Shown: positions 8,470 to 16,711, numbered from the stretch's first letter. The stretch is 64,000 nucleotides of DNA from Labilithrix luteola (GCF_001263205.1 NZ_CP012333.1:9653501-9717500), one strand, 5' to 3'. The notes: generated by a model not told the origin, from the sequence alone. Made by a program: numbers and translations.

Positions 8470-9897
8470 TCATTCGAGCGCGCGGCACGGCTCGGCCACA
8501 CTGCGCGGAACCTCACGCGCCGAACGTGCTCGGAGCCCCGCGATCGAGGGGCGCGGACGCGGATCGGGATCGGGCACATAGCGCCCTGCCACGAGGCGAT
8601 AGGGCCACCGCGGGCCATGCGTGGCAAGCGTCTCGATCGCCGCGAGGAAGCGGTCGATGTCCGTCACGCTCGTGCCGACACCGAAGCTCGCACGCACTGC
8701 GCCTGCACGCGCATCGGCCGCGTCTTCGAGCAGAGCGTCGACGAGCGGATGCGCGCAGAACGAGCCGTCGCGTACGCCGATGCCGTACTCGGCGCTCAGA
8801 GCGGACGCGAGAAGGCCAGGCTGCAGGCCTCGAAGGCGGAAGGTCACGATCCCTACCCTCACGCTCGCCGGCCCCCACATCGAGAGAATCTCGACGCCGG
8901 GAATCGCGGACAGACCGCGCGTTGCGCGCCGCCGGAGGACCTCTTCGTGCTCCTCGAGCGCGCGCATTCCGACGGTGCCGAGCTCACGGCAGGCCGCTGC
9001 CAGTGCAATCGCGCCGATCACGTTGGGCGTGCCTGCTTCGTGTCGAGCCGAGCCCGACGCCCAATCGGTGCTCTCGGCCGTCACGCGCCGAACGGCGCCG
9101 CCACCGGCAAGATACGGCTCGGCCGCATCGAGCCAATCCGAACGCCCGACGAGAACCCCCGCACCGAACGGCGCGTAGAGCTTGTGGGCCGACAGCGCAA
9201 GGTAGTCGATGCCCGTGGCGGCCATGTCGATGGCTCGATGCGGCGCGAGTTGCGCGGCATCGACAGCAAGCCGGGCGCCGTGCCAGTGGGCGAGCGTGGC
9301 GAGCTCTTCGATGGGCCAAATTTCGCCCGTCACGTTGCTCGCTCCCGCGATCGCGACGAGACAAGGGCCACTCCCGACCTCGCGCAGCGCGGCATCGACG
9401 AGCGCGATCGCATGAGCCGGGCTCTTCGGCACCGGCAGCTGCACGTGGGTTCCCCGACGCCACGGCAGCAAGTTCGCGTGATGTTCGGAGACGAAGCTCA
9501 CGACCGTGGTGCCTTCGGGCAGCGACGAGGCGAGCAGGTTCAGCGCATCGGTCGTGTTCCTCGTGAAGACGACGGCATCGTCCGAGCGCGCGCCAAGAAA
9601 CTCGGCCACCACCTCGCGCGCGTCGTCGTACGCATCGCTGAGGACCACCGAGGCGAACCCGGCTCCACGATGGACGCTCGAATACCAGGGCAGAACGCTC
9701 GCCAGGACGTCGTCCACGGCGCGCAGGCACGGTGCGCTCGCCGCGCAGTCGAGGTTCGTGTACCGCACTTGCTCGCCGGTCACGAGAGGCACGGTCAAAT
9801 CGTCGCCCACGAGCGAGAGCGGCAGCGAGACGAGTGCGGACGAGGCAATCGGCGACGGACGAGCGGAGAGCGTCGAAGGCGATTCGATGGTCGGCAT
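8470..9897 (-). CDS. SufS-like class V aminotransferase / cysteine desulfurase family
   Basis: PLP enzyme of the group II cysteine desulfurase fold, expected to take sulfur from cysteine (or to act on a related amino acid). With the ATG at 9897 it has 475 residues. Visible: NLDCAASAPCLRAV at the N-terminus, SSVHRGAGF, TTDALNLLA, SEHHANLLPWRR, the PLP lysine in SAHKLYAPFGAGVLVG, and VRDGSFCAHPL, where the cysteine matches the catalytic Cys of SufS. The frame is open to 9963, but the 9897 start has GAGG eight nt upstream and is the one placed under the hairpin at 9902-9922. A SAM-IV-like riboswitch precedes it. That links it to sulfur amino acid metabolism, so a role other than Fe-S assembly is possible. 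No suf genes are adjacent. Confidence 0.85.
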   Translation of the reverse strand: MPTIESPSTLSARPSPIASSALVSLPLSLVGDDLTVPLVTGEQVRYTNLDCAASAPCLRAVDDVLASVLPWYSSVHRGAGFASVVLSDAYDDAREVVAEFLGARSDDAVVFTRNTTDALNLLASSLPEGTTVVSFVSEHHANLLPWRRGTHVQLPVPKSPAHAIALVDAALREVGSGPCLVAIAGASNVTGEIWPIEELATLAHWHGARLAVDAAQLAPHRAIDMAATGIDYLALSAHKLYAPFGAGVLVGRSDWLDAAEPYLAGGGAVRRVTAESTDWASGSARHEAGTPNVIGAIALAAACRELGTVGMRALEEHEEVLRRRATRGLSAIPGVEILSMWGPASVRVGIVTFRLRGLQPGLLASALSAEYGIGVRDGSFCAHPLVDALLEDAADARAGAVRASFGVGTSVTDIDRFLAAIETLATHGPRWPYRLVAGRYVPDPDPRPRPSIAGLRARSAREVPRSVAEPCRALE

Positions 9898-9901
9898 GTG
9901 G

Positions 9902-9922
9902 GGGACCTCGTTCGGAGGACCC
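9902..9922 (-). promoter_or_regulatory. Hairpin sequestering the Shine-Dalgarno of the SufS-like gene
   Basis: On the minus strand the leader forms GGG-T-CCTC, loop CGAAC, then GAGG-T-CCC, ending 4 nt before the ATG at 9897. The right arm contains GAGG, the Shine-Dalgarno itself, at 8-nt spacing. Closing it would block ribosome entry. It lies about 65 nt downstream of the riboswitch aptamer, so it is the natural expression platform for translational control. Which ligand state favours this hairpin cannot be told from sequence alone. Confidence 0.6.
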
Positions 9923-9987
9923 GGGAGCTTCGCCGTACACCGCGAACATGTGCCGGAGCACACGTCACATGGCTTGCACGAGTTCCA

Positions 9988-10104
9988 GAGTCCGCGCTTG
10001 CCCGTCGCGCTACTGCAACGGGCCTGGTCTCTCCCGGGGGCACCCCACCGCGGTCGGAGGGTTGTCGGCCAGCAAGCCGGGACTTGACGCTGGCACTCTT
10101 GACC
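9988..10104 (-). promoter_or_regulatory. SAM-IV-type S-adenosylmethionine riboswitch aptamer
   Basis: Read 5'->3' on the minus strand the leader runs GGTCAAGAGTGCCAGCG, then CCCGGCTTGCTGGCCGACAA, CCCTCCGACCGCGGTGGGG, TGCCCCCGGGAGAGACCAGG and finally GGGCAAGCGCGGACTC. This order and nearly every block match the SAM-IV class as I know it from actinobacteria such as Mycobacterium tuberculosis. P1 is GGTC with GACC. Inside are the GCCAGC/GCTGGC arm and the GGGGTGCCCC turn. A 3' hairpin GCCCGT/ACGGGC (10023-10000) precedes the conserved CAAGCGCGG end that takes part in the pseudoknot. The aptamer lies about 90 nt before the SufS-like gene. Boundaries are approximate. Confidence 0.85.
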
Positions 10105-10202
10105 GAGCTCGGTTTCTAACCGGTTCCGAACGCGAGTTCAACCGCCTGTTGTGGCTCAGCTTTCGCTGAATCACGCATCACGTTTCGGCACGTTTGGCGA
10201 CG

Positions 10203-11195
10203 TCAGAACGTGCCCGCGAGTCCCGCCCAACCGGCACCGAAACGCGGCTCGATCTTGGCGTGGGACGCATCGCTCGCGGGCGTCGTGGTGCTCGGCGCCG
10301 TCAGAAGGAGCACGAGGCCCGAGACGATGCCGACGCCAGCCACCGCGAACGAGACGTTCGAGATCATCGCCGTCGTGTCGGCCGTGTCCTTGGCCGAGGT
10401 CGTGCAGCCGTCGCTCGTTCCCGCGCACGCGCTCGAAAGCGTCATCACGCCGGTCACCGCGCCCGCCACGAGCGCAGCGCCGCCGACGCCGAGCGCGACG
10501 AACCCCAGCGTGCGCTGGCTGCCGCTCGGATGCGCGCTCTCGGACGGCGTTTGCGCCGGTTCGGATGCAGACTCCGCCGCCGGCGTGGGCTTGACGGGCT
10601 CGGCCTCGGGCGGCGCCTCCTCCATCTCGGGCACCGCCACGTGATGCGGTCGATCGCCCTTGGTGAGCGTGACCATTGCCGTCGCTTGCTTCTTGCCGGT
10701 GGCGCGGAACGTCAGCTTGCGCTGGCCGGCTTCGGCCGCGAAGACCGTGCCCTTCTCGGCGCCGGGTACCCGTCGTTCTTCGACGAGAACCTCGGTGAGT
10801 GGCATCGCGCGCGGATTGTCGACGATGACCTTCGGAAGCTGCTTTTCGAGCTCGACGACGTGCTGATGCGCGAAGTCGCGCCGATCGTTGCGACCGAGCT
10901 CGGCGGCCTTCAACTCCGCCTCACGGAACTCGAGCCAGGCGTACCAGGCGGCTCCCTGCTCCTTGTGGCAGAACGCGAGGTTCAGAAGCGTGCCGAGCTG
11001 CCCGTCCTTTTTGTAGGCTGCTTCGAACTTCGGACACGCCTCACCGTAACGACGCTCCTCGAGCAGCTTCTGGCCTTCTCGGAAGAGGCGCTCGGCGTCG
11101 GCCTCCTTGTCCTGCGCGAGGGCGCTGGAGCTGACGAGACCGCCAAGGGCGATCCCGGCGACGGCAAGGAGGAACGGGTGAAGCCTTCGGTTCAT
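10203..11195 (-). CDS. Secreted TPR protein with C-terminal membrane segments, kinase-associated
   Basis: 330 residues. Signal peptide at 1-27 (MNRRLHPFLLAVAGIALGG, cut near ALA-QDKE). TPR-like helices at about 30-110: ADAERLFREGQKLLEERRYG, ACPKFEAAYKKDGQLGTLLN and FCHKEQGAAWYAWLEFREAE. A beta-rich stretch at 115-190 resembles PEGA-like modules, followed by a Pro/Ala/Glu linker and two hydrophobic helices (about 230-255 and 275-300). Its ATG overlaps the kinase stop by 4 nt (ATGA), so kinase and TPR protein are made together. This layout is common in Myxococcota. It is probably an envelope-anchored partner or effector of the kinase pathway. The specific function is unknown. Confidence 0.85.
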   Translation of the reverse strand: MNRRLHPFLLAVAGIALGGLVSSSALAQDKEADAERLFREGQKLLEERRYGEACPKFEAAYKKDGQLGTLLNLAFCHKEQGAAWYAWLEFREAELKAAELGRNDRRDFAHQHVVELEKQLPKVIVDNPRAMPLTEVLVEERRVPGAEKGTVFAAEAGQRKLTFRATGKKQATAMVTLTKGDRPHHVAVPEMEEAPPEAEPVKPTPAAESASEPAQTPSESAHPSGSQRTLGFVALGVGGAALVAGAVTGVMTLSSACAGTSDGCTTSAKDTADTTAMISNVSFAVAGVGIVSGLVLLLTAPSTTTPASDASHAKIEPRFGAGWAGLAGTF

Positions 11196-12835
11196 TGACG
11201 CTCGCGTGGAAGTCCGGCGGGAAGCCCCGGCTTGCTACCACTCGAGCTCTTCTTCGTCGATGGGGTTGCCGACCGAACGGGTGCCGCCGTGGTCGCGTGC
11301 TTGGCGGTGCCGGCGGACGCCGGGGCGCTCGGTGCCGATGCAGCAAGGACCGTCCCCTGCGGTGCGGGCCCCGTCGCAGCCTCATTTTCAGGGCCTGCCG
11401 TGAAGACCGGTGCGGTCACGATGCCGGTCGGTACGGGAACGGCGGTCGCGCCGCTCGTGGTTTCGTCCGAAGGATCGGCCGGCAATTCGAGGACCGTCTG
11501 GACCGGCGGCGGCGGAGCAGGCTCGGTCGCCGCGAGAACACGCGCGCGAAAGAGCGCCGCGCCGCCGATGACGATGCCGAGGATGGCCGGCGTCGCGATC
11601 AGCCACGCGCTCTTCGTCTCGAGCATCGTGAAGCGCCGCGCGACCGTGCTGGCCGTGCCCGTGAGCTCCGGTCCGTTGCTCTCGCCGCGGCGACTCGGCG
11701 ACGACGGAATGGCCGTACGGGCCATCGCTTGGTTGATCCCCGTCAGGTTCAGGCGCGTCGCGCTCGAGATGTCCTCGAAGCCGCGAGAGAGCGTGGCACC
11801 GACACGGTCGGCCGACTTGATCCAGCTCCCCGAGCCGAACGGGACGAGCGCCCGCGCGAGCTCGCCGACGTCGTTGAAGCGCTCCTCGCGTCGCTTCGCG
11901 AGGCAGCGCATCACGACGTGCTCGAGGCCCTCCGGCACGCCGTGCACGAGGTGGCGGATCGGGACGGGCTGCTTCTCGAGGATCTGCGCGAACGTCTCCT
12001 GCAGCTCCTCGCCGCCGAACGGCATGGAATTCGTAAGCAACTCGTACATGCAGATGCCGAGCGACCAGATGTCCGTACGATGATCGACGGTCTTCGGGCT
12101 GCGGACCTGCTCCGGGGACATGTACGGCGGCGAGCCGAGCACCGAGCGACCACCCGTGAGCTGCGCGGCGTGATTGCGCTCGTGTCCCGACGGCGCGCCG
12201 TCGTTGGTCTTCGAGATTCCGAAGTCGAGGATCTTTATGATCTGCGTGCCGTCGGCGCGGTTCGCGAGAAAGAGATTCGACGGCTTGAGATCGCGATGCA
12301 CGATGCCGCGAACGTGCGCGTGCGCGAGTCCTTCGAGCGCCTGAAGGACGTAGTCGACGACGAGCCAACGCGGCAGCGCACCGCGTGCATCGGCGATCTG
12401 ACAGAGGTCGGCGCCGTCGAGCAGCTCCATCACGATGAACGGAAGGCCGTCGGCCCCCGTATCGACGTCGACGACGCGCGCGACGTGATCGGACTGGAGC
12501 TTCGCGCAGGCTCTCGCCTCGAGCAGAAGCCGCGACTGGGCTTCGCGATCGGCGATGTCCTGATAGAGAAGCTTTACGGCGACTTGCTGATCGAGCAGCT
12601 CGTGATGCGCGGCGACGACCACGCCCATCCCGCCCTCGCCGAGGATCCGTTGGACGCGGTACTTGCCGGCGAGCAAATCGCCGACCTTGAGCAGCGAACG
12701 AACGCCTTGCCCGCTACCCGCTGAGGTAGGCGAGCCACGCGCGTGCGTGCGCTGCGATCGGGCGAGCTTGGCCGCCATCAAACGGTAGCGTAGCCCCCCT
12801 GAGCTGCGGTCACCAAGACCGATCTCGATCGACAT
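11192..12835 (-). CDS. Serine/threonine protein kinase
   Basis: 547 residues, Hanks-type kinase. Domain at about 60-330: glycine loop LGEGGMGVVV (65-74), VAVKLL lysine K88, catalytic loop HRDLKPSN (180-187), DFG at 204-206 and SPPYMSPEQ as the P+1 loop, followed by DIWSLGICMYELLT. A Ser/Thr-rich linker leads to one membrane helix (about 424-445, SAWLIATPAILGIVIGGAAL) and an exported Pro/Ala/Thr-rich tail with no recognised domain. This is a PknB-like layout without PASTA repeats. All catalytic residues are present, so it should be active. A second possible start is the Met at residue 20 (12778). Divergent from the ECF sigma gene. Translationally coupled to the TPR protein that follows. Confidence 0.93.
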   Translation of the reverse strand: MSIEIGLGDRSSGGLRYRLMAAKLARSQRTHARGSPTSAGSGQGVRSLLKVGDLLAGKYRVQRILGEGGMGVVVAAHHELLDQQVAVKLLYQDIADREAQSRLLLEARACAKLQSDHVARVVDVDTGADGLPFIVMELLDGADLCQIADARGALPRWLVVDYVLQALEGLAHAHVRGIVHRDLKPSNLFLANRADGTQIIKILDFGISKTNDGAPSGHERNHAAQLTGGRSVLGSPPYMSPEQVRSPKTVDHRTDIWSLGICMYELLTNSMPFGGEELQETFAQILEKQPVPIRHLVHGVPEGLEHVVMRCLAKRREERFNDVGELARALVPFGSGSWIKSADRVGATLSRGFEDISSATRLNLTGINQAMARTAIPSSPSRRGESNGPELTGTASTVARRFTMLETKSAWLIATPAILGIVIGGAALFRARVLAATEPAPPPPVQTVLELPADPSDETTSGATAVPVPTGIVTAPVFTAGPENEAATGPAPQGTVLAASAPSAPASAGTAKHATTAAPVRSATPSTKKSSSGSKPGLPAGLPRERQ

Positions 12836-12991
12836 CGAAGGACACCGGTCCGCCTCGGACGCCCTTTACGTACATCACGCTACGATCTACCCCGTAGTCT
12901 GCGCGGCTGGGGGTCGGTCGCCAGGGACAGACGGTGACACCCGGCGGACAGCAAGTCATCAAAGTCCCAAGTCTCCTGCCTGCTGTCGGGC

Positions 12992-13046
12992 CGCCTGTCG
13001 GGATCGATGTCTGCCGGCTTTCACCTGTATTGGCTTCCGACAGGCG
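12992..13046. repeat. 10-bp inverted repeat, candidate enhancer site
   Basis: CGCCTGTCGG (12992-13001) and its exact reverse complement CCGACAGGCG (13037-13046) lie 35 nt apart, with an extra CTGTCGG at 12983-12989. They stand roughly 65-130 nt upstream of the -24/-12 promoter, a usual distance for sites bound by an enhancer-binding activator. A binding role is inference. Confidence 0.5.
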
Positions 13047-13108
13047 CCATGGCGCGGCCGTAGCGGGTTTTCGTTCTGATCTGCCGGGAAATCCTGGGGC
13101 GAGCGCGG

Positions 13109-13123
13109 TGGCACGCACCTCGC
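13109..13123 (+). promoter_or_regulatory. Putative sigma-54 (-24/-12) promoter of the ECF sigma gene
   Basis: TGGCACG-cacc-TCGC: the -24 GG (13110-13111) and -12 GC (13122-13123) are separated by the required 10 nt, and the -24 element TGGCACG is a full consensus match. Only one base of the -12 TTGC differs. Transcription would begin near 13135, about 20 nt before the ATG at 13156 and just ahead of the Shine-Dalgarno. Motif call by eye. Confidence 0.65.
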
Positions 13124-13155
13124 ATAAGGACGCCTCAACCGGAAGGAACGACCCC

Positions 13156-13794
13156 ATGGCCTTCGCCATCGAACCCGCCACCTTGGATCTCGCCGCCGCT
13201 GGCGACAGCGCGGCTCTCGACACTGTCCTTCGCATGATCACGCCGCACGTCGAGCGGCAGCTTCTGCGTTACCCCGTGAGCGACGAGGATCGTCGTGACT
13301 TGCTTCAGGCCACCCTGATGCAGATTGTCCGACGCCTTGGTTCGTTCCGCGCCGAATCGAGTTTTTCGACCTGGCTCTTCCGCGTCACCGCGAACGAAGC
13401 GTTGATGCTGATGCGCTCGCGTCGTCGCCATCGTGCGCGCGTCGTCGAGGGCCTCGATTGGGAGGAGCTCGCCACCCTGCCCTCGATGAACGACAACGAG
13501 CAGGTCCAGGTCGACGTCGGCGTCGCCGCCCGCGAGCGTGACGCGCGTGTGCGCGATGCGCTCAAGGAGCTGCCCGACGACTACCGCGACGTGGTGGTTG
13601 CGCACTACCACATGGACCTCGGTCTCCAGGAGATCGCCGACCGCCTCGACATCACCGAGAGCGCCGTGCGTTCACGCCTGCACCGTGCGCGCAGTCGCCT
13701 CCGCACGCTGCTCGAGAAGCAGGACCTCGCGTACGACGTGATGATCCCGCCGCCCTCGGCCGCGCCGGTCGCTTCGCTTCACCGCGCTGCCTGA
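13156..13794 (+). CDS. ECF-type RNA polymerase sigma factor
   Basis: 212 residues. Region 2 at about 45-100 (LLQATLMQIVRRLGSFRAES, FSTWLFRVTANEALMLMRSR), an acidic linker, then region 4 at 135-185 with LKELPDDYRDVVVAHYHMDL and the helix-turn-helix LQEIADRLDITESAVRSRLH. This is a normal two-domain extracytoplasmic-function sigma factor. The ATG at 13156 has GGAAGGA eight nt upstream. The longer open frame starting at 12934 runs through the promoter and is rejected. No anti-sigma gene is adjacent; the convergent neighbour is a histidine kinase that overlaps its 3' end by 16 nt. Expression is probably driven by the sigma-54 promoter at 13109, which would make it part of a sigma cascade. Confidence 0.92.
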   Translation: MAFAIEPATLDLAAAGDSAALDTVLRMITPHVERQLLRYPVSDEDRRDLLQATLMQIVRRLGSFRAESSFSTWLFRVTANEALMLMRSRRRHRARVVEGLDWEELATLPSMNDNEQVQVDVGVAARERDARVRDALKELPDDYRDVVVAHYHMDLGLQEIADRLDITESAVRSRLHRARSRLRTLLEKQDLAYDVMIPPPSAAPVASLHRAA

Positions 13795-16610
13795 TCGTTC
13801 GCGATCGGCAGCGTGAAGCGGAAGGTCGTTTCCTCCCCCGGTACACTTTCGACTTCGACGCGGCCCCCGTGGGCTTCGACGAGCCCACGCGAGATGTAGA
13901 GGCCGAGTCCGAGCCCGCGCACCCCCGAGGTGCCTGCGCGACGTGATCGCTCGAAGCGGCTGAAGATGCGCTCCTTGTCCTCCTGCGTGACGCCCGCTCC
14001 GCGGTTCTTGATGGACACGACGACTTCGGTTTCGCGCCAATCGACGCTCACGACGATGGGGCTGACGCCGTCACCGTATTTGACGGCGTTCGTCATGAGG
14101 TTCGTGAGCACCTGATCGATCCGGTCCGCGTCGGCGGAGACGGAACATGCGGTGCCGCGCGACTCGAAGCGGAACGCAACGCGCTCGCCAGACGCGGAGA
14201 AGCGGTCGACGACGTCGGCGACGAGGACCGCAAGGTCGGTCGGCTGCAGCTGGAGCGTCAGCCGACGCGCCTCGAGGCGCGACACGTCGGACAGATCGCG
14301 GATCATGCGATCGAGCCGGTGGACGGCGGCGCCGATGCGGTCGAGCGATCGCGTGTCGACCGGCGACTCCGAAGCGCGCTCGCCGAGGTGCCGACCGAGC
14401 AGGTGGAGATTCAGGCTGATCGTGTGCAGCGGTTGTCGCAAATCATGAGCGACGACGGACGCCCATTCTTCGCGCAGCCGCTCGAGCTCTTTGATGGTCG
14501 TGATGTCTTGAAGCGTCTCGACTGCGCCGATCAACGTTCCCTTCGGGCCACGTACCTCGCCGGCGCTCACGAGAACGGGGACTTGTCTACCGTCACGTAG
14601 AACGACGACGGCCTCTTCGGCGCGCGTTGCGGCACCTAGTCGGAGCAGACGAACGAGCGGGAGGTCCTCCTTGTCGAAGGGCTCTCCCGTCGGGTGGCGA
14701 AGATCGATCGCCACGGCCGCTTCAGGCGCCCCCTCGCCGGTCGCAAAGTCGCTCGAGAGCGCTTCGACCGCCCGGTTCTTGGCGACGAGATGGCCGTCGG
14801 CGTCGACGACGATCACGCCGTCGGGCATCTGATCGAGCGTCGCTTGAAGGCGCAAGCGCTCGACGGATTCCTCCTCGTAGAGGTGCTCCATGCGATGGCG
14901 GAGCTCCTTTTCCATCGCATGACCACGAGCGAGCGCCTCTTCGGCGCGCTTGCGACCCGTGACATCGCGCGTGGTCACCGAGAAGGCGGTGACGTCGCCG
15001 CGCGCGTCGAAGATCGGCGAGATCGACAGCATGGCGTCGAACTTCGTGCCGTCTTTGCGGACGCGCTTCGTCTCGAGCACGGCTACCGCCTTGCCATGCT
15101 CGATGTCCCGCATGAGGGTGTTCAGCTCGATGCGTCGGTCCGGTGGAATCCAGGGGCCGATGGGATCCATGCGCGTCGCTGCCATCGCCTCTTCCGCCGT
15201 CCAGCCGTAGACGCGCTCGGCCGCGCGATTCCACGTCAAAACGACACCGCCGAGCGAGTAGGACACGATGGCGTCCTCCGACGCTTCGACCACCGCCGCG
15301 AGATGGGCTTGCGCGCGCTCCGCCGCGCGCCAATCGGTGACGTCCTGGACGTACGAAACACACGACCAGGCTCCGTCGTCGTCTCGCACCGCCGTCGCGT
15401 CGATGACCACCGGAAACCGCGTGCCGTCATCATGAACATGCTCGGACTCGAAGCGGAGGTGCCCGCGGGCGACGACTTCGTCGAACCGTGGTTCGTAGGC
15501 GTTGCGCCGCGACGGGGCCATCAGGTCCTTGGCATTGCGATGCGCGAGCTCCTCGGGCGTCAACCCGTGCATCCGCGCGTAGGCGGGGTTCGCGAGTCGA
15601 ATCTTTCCACTACGGTCGACGCGCATGACGCCCCATTCGGCGTTGTCGAAGAGCGCCTTCCAGCGTTCGAGCTCACGTAGGGCCCACCGTCGATCGCGGT
15701 CCGCGCGATCGAGCGTGCGAGCCGTCGCGAACACGAGCGCGACGACTCCGAGCATGCCGGCGATGGCGATGAGCGACGCCGTGAGCGGTGTCTTGTAGAC
15801 CCCGGCACGCTGACCGAACACGGCGACCGCACCGAAGATCGGAACCAACCAGGCCATGAGCAAGAAGCGACGCGCGACCGTTCCGCCGAGAAGGTCGCTG
15901 GTCACGAGGCCCATGAAACCGGTCTGCGTCCTCGCGCAAAGCACGCCGGCGGACAGAAGAACGAAACAGACCGCGCTGTGGAGCGACATCGCGGCCTCCG
16001 GCCGGCCATCGGGCAGCGCGTAGAGCGAAGCTGTCCCGTAGACGTACCCGGTCAGCACCACGAGCGCGCCGAAACCAACGGCGGCGACGAGCCAGTCCGC
16101 CGGACGACGGCCGCTCGAGGTGGTCGTCTCGAGAGCGAGAAGAGCCGCGGCCACGAGAACGATGCTCATGGGTGTGTTGACCGACAGGCCAGGACAGGCA
16201 GCCACGTCGACACAGACGCCCCGCGGCAATGGCCATCGCCCGAGCCCGAGATCGACGCCGAAGATCAACTCGATCAACATTCCGACGCCGAGGGTCAACG
16301 CGAAGAGGGCGGTGGCTCGATGGATGCTCGTGTAGATGCTGGCGCTGCGAGCCGTGGGGCTCGCACACCCGAACAACAGGCTCACGACGAGCGCGAAGAT
16401 GGCTCCCGCTTCGATCGGCGAAAGCATCGTGTACCCCCCCGAAGGGCGAAGGCCGGCCGGACCGACGGAGAGCCAAGTCGCGAGAACCCGGATGGCGATT
16501 CCGCCCGAAAGCAGGGCCGCAACGCGGCTCGCAAACGTGCACCACCAGACGGCCGAAGGCGACGGCGTCGCGACCACAACCGGAGGATGAGCCGCACGGA
16601 CGGAGGGCAC
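13779..16610 (-). CDS. Membrane PAS-domain sensor histidine kinase
   Basis: 943 residues. The first ~310 hold about eight hydrophobic helices (for example SPIEAGAIFALVVSLLFGC and PMSIVLVAAALLALE), a MASE-like membrane sensor. Three PAS domains follow: ALFDNAEWGVMRVDRSGKI (about 320), VVEASEDAIVSYSLGGVVLT (about 450) and LDQMPDGVIVVDADGHLVAK (about 600). The kinase core has the phospho-acceptor H722 in VVAHDLRQPLHTIS, N-box TNLMTNAVKYGD (N841), the G1 region IKNRGAGV (Asn869 where Asp is usual) and GLGLGLYISRGLVEAHGG. There is no receiver domain, so a separate response regulator elsewhere is expected. GTG start at 16610 with GGAG close upstream. Convergent overlap of 16 nt with the sigma gene. 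Confidence 0.92.
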   Translation of the reverse strand: MPSVRAAHPPVVVATPSPSAVWWCTFASRVAALLSGGIAIRVLATWLSVGPAGLRPSGGYTMLSPIEAGAIFALVVSLLFGCASPTARSASIYTSIHRATALFALTLGVGMLIELIFGVDLGLGRWPLPRGVCVDVAACPGLSVNTPMSIVLVAAALLALETTTSSGRRPADWLVAAVGFGALVVLTGYVYGTASLYALPDGRPEAAMSLHSAVCFVLLSAGVLCARTQTGFMGLVTSDLLGGTVARRFLLMAWLVPIFGAVAVFGQRAGVYKTPLTASLIAIAGMLGVVALVFATARTLDRADRDRRWALRELERWKALFDNAEWGVMRVDRSGKIRLANPAYARMHGLTPEELAHRNAKDLMAPSRRNAYEPRFDEVVARGHLRFESEHVHDDGTRFPVVIDATAVRDDDGAWSCVSYVQDVTDWRAAERAQAHLAAVVEASEDAIVSYSLGGVVLTWNRAAERVYGWTAEEAMAATRMDPIGPWIPPDRRIELNTLMRDIEHGKAVAVLETKRVRKDGTKFDAMLSISPIFDARGDVTAFSVTTRDVTGRKRAEEALARGHAMEKELRHRMEHLYEEESVERLRLQATLDQMPDGVIVVDADGHLVAKNRAVEALSSDFATGEGAPEAAVAIDLRHPTGEPFDKEDLPLVRLLRLGAATRAEEAVVVLRDGRQVPVLVSAGEVRGPKGTLIGAVETLQDITTIKELERLREEWASVVAHDLRQPLHTISLNLHLLGRHLGERASESPVDTRSLDRIGAAVHRLDRMIRDLSDVSRLEARRLTLQLQPTDLAVLVADVVDRFSASGERVAFRFESRGTACSVSADADRIDQVLTNLMTNAVKYGDGVSPIVVSVDWRETEVVVSIKNRGAGVTQEDKERIFSRFERSRRAGTSGVRGLGLGLYISRGLVEAHGGRVEVESVPGEETTFRFTLPIANDQAAR

Positions 16611-16711
16611 GATCTCCGATTTGCAGGCAATCCCCCGGCCAGGACGCCCGAGCTCCGGCGCGGCCCCCTACTCGCGCGCGCGGCGTGAGCGCGCGTGGGC
16701 CCGGGATCGCG

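Larger units (their letters stand above)
12836..13155. other. Divergent regulatory region between kinase and ECF sigma gene
   Basis: 320 nt with no convincing gene. It holds the sigma-54-type promoter at 13109-13123, a 10-bp inverted repeat at 12992-13046, a further CTGTCGG copy at 12983-12989, and a GGAAGGA ribosome site at 13141-13147. Promoter elements for the kinase on the other strand were not identified. Confidence 0.6.

Noticed and set aside
9898..9963. Extended start of the SufS-like gene with MCSGTCSRC.
   Set aside because: No ribosome site, and it lies in the riboswitch expression platform. The ATG at 9897 has GAGG at 8 nt.
12934..13155. N-terminal extension of the ECF sigma factor.
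   Set aside because: It would be translated through the sigma-54 promoter and inverted repeat. The ATG at 13156 has a strong Shine-Dalgarno.
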